Shown here in pieces: positions 62,301 through 64,000 of a DNA stretch of 64,000 bases (the stretch's first letter is position 1; every line of letters begins with the position of its first letter). Under the pieces are notes generated by a model. The model saw nothing but the letters and a program-made list of their open reading frames with translations. It had not been told where the DNA came from and searched no databases. Position numbers and translations under genes: made by a program. The stretch spans positions 1-64,000 of the forward strand of contig CAYYPE010000007.1 in the NCBI GenBank assembly GCA_964473465.1, written 5' to 3'. The stretch comes from CALHRB01 sp964473465 (lineage in GTDB: Bacteria; Bacteroidota; Ignavibacteria; Kapaibacteriales; UBA2268).

Positions 62301-64000
62301 TCAAAAAAGCAAAGCTCATCCAGATAAACAGAATCAATCAAAGGTCTTGCTGAAACTCTAACAGTTGCAGTATTACCCGGATCAATTCTTAAAGTTCTGC
62401 TGCTCACAAGGAAAAATACCTTTCCCTTCCTGAGATATAAATATAAGTCAAGTGGATCTTCACTTTTGTTGGTAAGGTTGATTGTCATTGTTCTTTCCTT
62501 GCCAACTATTACATCTCCGAAATCAACTGAATCAACAGTAAAACTTAGGTCAGCTACATAGCCCCTGCCTTTAACAATAACCTTTCGGTTAACCAGACAG
62601 TTCCCGGCATTCACAACAAATATTATTGAATCAAGGAAATTTCCCCTAGACTGAGGTAAAAACCTGAAGTAATTTGGATTATAACCTGTTTTTGGATCTA
62701 ATGTTACCGGAAAGACAAATTTCTTTCCTATAAAATGAGTTGGTAATATGATATTCTGAACGGTTATCTTTTCCTCGGTCAGATTTTCCCATAAATACTC
62801 AATGGCATCTGAAACATAACCTACACAAACACTTCCGAAATCAAGTGTATCTATCCGCTTATTATCTCTGTTTTTTATTCCTATAGCCTCCTGAGCCGTA
62901 GCTTTAAGTGATATAACATTACTTCCCTGACATCTGTCATTGGAAGTTATTCGCAATACATCAGTATAATCTGCTGTTACAGAGCCAGGGAAAAATCTGA
63001 CAGTAACATTAATACATTCACCGGGTTTTAGTATAATAGGTGTTGGTGGGGCAATGACCCCAAAAACATTTGGTCTGTTTGTTCTTATTTGGGATATTGT
63101 TATATCTCTGGGGGCACCAAGAACAATTGTATTATTACAGATTCTGACTACTGAGTCAACATAAGGTATATTAACACAATTTGCAAGCACTTTTCCAAAA
63201 TTAATACTAACCCTTGAAAAGCTTAGCTCTGTCATTCTTGTAATTTTCAAAGGAATTGTATTGGTAATTCCACATCGGTTATAATTTATTACCTGAAGCC
63301 TCGAATTAATATTTCCCGTATAAGTTGTGTTAAGCGTTACCGTAAAAGTGGCAGGAACATCTTTGGTTAATACTAAATTTGCCGGTGTAATCTTGTAGCT
63401 GGTTGAAAGGTCGTCAATAACTCTCATCCAAACCCTTGAACCGCACATAGAAGTATCTGTAACTGTAATCACCCACGATTTAGTTGTATCGCACTTCAAA
63501 GTATCAGTAATTGATTTGACGTTTGTAAAAATTGTTTGATAAAAGGGTCTGTCAGATTTCTGACACGAGGCACCACTACGGGCTCTTCCAAAATTTCCAT
63601 TTGGAGTGGCATCGCATAATGTATAATTATTTGGAACTTCGTTAAATCTGTAATATAATATCAAACCCTGTTCATTTCCCTCAAAAGATTTCAGACGATT
63701 ACAGTATATGTCCAGATCACTGAATAATCTTGCCCAGATTCTAAATTCATCAATCTGTCCTTTGAATGTTCTGTTGTTTGCATTATCCGAAAGTCCGTTG
63801 CAACTGCCGATTTGTAATGGTAGTTTATCTTCCTGCTGAACCCTTAGTTTTGTCAAAGGATATAAATTATTAGTCGCTGAATCAGTTTTTATTCCGTTTA
63901 GATATAGATAAGCCATTGCCCTTTTCCCATCAAACACTGCTGCAATATGATTCCAACGATTATAAAGCTGGGAAGCTGGTATTCTTACTGTAGTATTATC
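59381..64000 (-). CDS. Giant LamG / choice-of-anchor-D protein with T9SS sorting domain, partial (5' end off window)
   Basis: The frame is open from the stop at 59381 to the window edge; the first listed start near 63937 is only an internal GTG. At the visible N-terminal side is a LamG/concanavalin-like domain (RWNHIAAVFDGKRAMAYL, ... FKGQIDEFRIWARLF). Many Ig-like choice-of-anchor-D/ASH repeats follow (pattern FG-x-V-x-V-G-x3-T-x3-L-x-N, e.g. VDFGDVIVGKERTMTINLTN). The C-terminus is a sorting domain (QNTPNPW, VRLKLYDSKGKYIKELI, LNSGLYFYIL, ending SMILIK). It is a secreted surface protein of unknown ligand, just downstream of a block of stress genes. About 1540 residues are visible. Confidence 0.85.
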   Translation of the reverse strand, partial: DNTTVRIPASQLYNRWNHIAAVFDGKRAMAYLYLNGIKTDSATNNLYPLTKLRVQQEDKLPLQIGSCNGLSDNANNRTFKGQIDEFRIWARLFSDLDIYCNRLKSFEGNEQGLILYYRFNEVPNNYTLCDATPNGNFGRARSGASCQKSDRPFYQTIFTNVKSITDTLKCDTTKSWVITVTDTSMCGSRVWMRVIDDLSTSYKITPANLVLTKDVPATFTVTLNTTYTGNINSRLQVINYNRCGITNTIPLKITRMTELSFSRVSINFGKVLANCVNIPYVDSVVRICNNTIVLGAPRDITISQIRTNRPNVFGVIAPPTPIILKPGECINVTVRFFPGSVTADYTDVLRITSNDRCQGSNVISLKATAQEAIGIKNRDNKRIDTLDFGSVCVGYVSDAIEYLWENLTEEKITVQNIILPTHFIGKKFVFPVTLDPKTGYNPNYFRFLPQSRGNFLDSIIFVVNAGNCLVNRKVIVKGRGYVADLSFTVDSVDFGDVIVGKERTMTINLTNKSEDPLDLYLYLRKGKVFFLVSSRTLRIDPGNTATVRVSARPLIDSVYLDELCFFETKCNTSGCVKLRVRGVYERFRFEPPLMQVLNVVGCSFRDDSLKIINSSGSDQILSKFQLDDPSGRFSLVSPGVLPDNLILKPNESYKFIFRYTPGDVLQDYADRAYLRYETSDAEQWAGVLFGSSISPKISVTELKIFGTLEVGDKKRDTVLIENISPFPVKIDSIITSEGYELIYPVSKINKWLNQRDTIMAIVDFKPTEAKDYNGSLQVFSSLPCEVKSSGQLKGKGIIVPLEAPISVISYGFVRPCDCRTREIPLINQSLVFPMRVDSVWIDSTGIINGTPEFFTWNSFYSPNGITPYSIPPKSFDTLRIIYCPRTPSLPQYVDNAARINLKASGSGWNGKYETFLVGKRALLMMPDPEYAIFPPTRVDTFSVPQYVNILIPDYDVNPDRSSLRIDSITFMPNERVFYYSDTLGNPAPFVIDTNNVLQLKLNFKPRAVRNYSAKMKIYFSQPCPMTDTTVFLYGSGFAPAFGLALNFDNHRNETDTFRVITCDTLIIPIYSSREIPADVIDVNLRLGYDTTKLKYIGSFSPYLLDTCKPHIPKISKVNSQFYGTEVLMKNFCKVDSIKPILYAKFVPLTNKRDTFALKIDSAMFDTEELILYNLITEFDDAVVVILEPEYKILNTIDFDSVQVLDCKYDTLYILNTGDIPISLESILNLPKDVKIISSEPPLNQTFERGDTAKVFISFCPRRKQDFDEKVMAFTSFPCDFMDTTVIKGIGYAPYFSFISDFSTNFTIPDTITATLGDTINIPVYFEKDISAFIGGKWYWLEKFSFEIDLNYNKYALKYLGSQSHINGEFSNFAQQGKITYRFKNVDSLKAGLIASSDFLVVVPDTIITSLFVQSRDFNTDSIMFIDIHPQPSDGSFKTIGECNLTYFNYSSHLPNLFQNTPNPWTYYTRIDFVLQEKTSVRLKLYDSKGKYIKELINSNNMEPRQYSYLLNSEDLNSGLYFYILESGSFTSVKSMILIK

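Overview
The window is about one-third GC and gene-dense. It looks like a chromosomal scaffold, probably metagenomic because it holds a conventional 100-N gap, from the Bacteroidota/Chlorobiota (FCB) group. An Ignavibacteria- or Kapabacteria-like lineage fits best. The evidence is several giant secreted proteins with type IX secretion (T9SS) C-terminal sorting domains, a PorV-like outer-membrane barrel, a GWxTD-family protein, an LVIVD-repeat lipoprotein and choice-of-anchor-D proteins. Many starts nevertheless have Shine-Dalgarno-like GGAG or AGGA. I cannot fix the species from sequence alone.

Layout. (1) 1-6250 is the right end of a defence/integration island. It holds a partial Eco57I-like adenine methyltransferase translationally coupled to a PLD-nuclease/SF2-helicase protein, then a broken tyrosine-recombinase gene. 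The island ends exactly at a 3' tRNA fragment (tRNA-Ser-like) that I read as the attachment-site scar. (2) 6257-7622 holds a cupin gene overlapping ruvB. (3) 8012-17542 is a block of secreted and envelope genes: a giant beta-helix T9SS cargo, an AMIN/TPR-like membrane protein, a small T9SS-tailed protein, a PorV-like barrel and archease. (4) 17539-23850 is housekeeping: GWxTD protein, ruvX, a sensor histidine kinase, ispF and xseAB. (5) 23985-29864 is one giant plant-type LRR T9SS protein. (6) 29925-41036 is a long minus-strand run. From its 5' end it reads ackA, pta, a stand-alone AsnRS-like catalytic core, a histidine/aromatic ammonia-lyase whose MIO triad is Ala-Cys-Gly, ptb, buk, then uracil-DNA glycosylase, ddl, a PfkB/adenosine-type kinase and a CBM9-like secreted protein. 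(7) 41173-49100 holds a cell-wall amidase, a homocysteine methyltransferase/MTHFR fusion, metH, a DinB-like protein and a DUF454 membrane protein. (8) 49157-56476 holds a Cys-rich 36-residue tandem-repeat secreted protein interrupted by the gap, an unknown membrane protein, glutamate dehydrogenase, an LVIVD lipoprotein, a TPR lipoprotein, a glycosyltransferase and an orphan T9SS tail containing a GC-rich palindrome. (9) 56564-59328 is an oxidative-stress block: peroxiredoxin, Dps, PerR, an SMR transporter and a Tat-exported Fe/Mn superoxide dismutase. (10) 59381-64000 is another giant T9SS protein running off the right edge.

How the parts fit: the core theme is acyl-phosphate energy metabolism (AckA-Pta and Ptb-Buk) combined with amino-acid deamination (MIO lyase, glutamate dehydrogenase), consistent with an amino-acid- or polymer-degrading fermenter or facultative heterotroph that exports large adhesive or enzymatic proteins by T9SS. 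The candidates I consider most worth follow-up are the AsnRS-like/Cys-MIO-lyase pair embedded between two acid-kinase modules, the tRNA-scar-bounded methyltransferase/PLD-helicase island, and the palindrome-interrupted orphan sorting domain.
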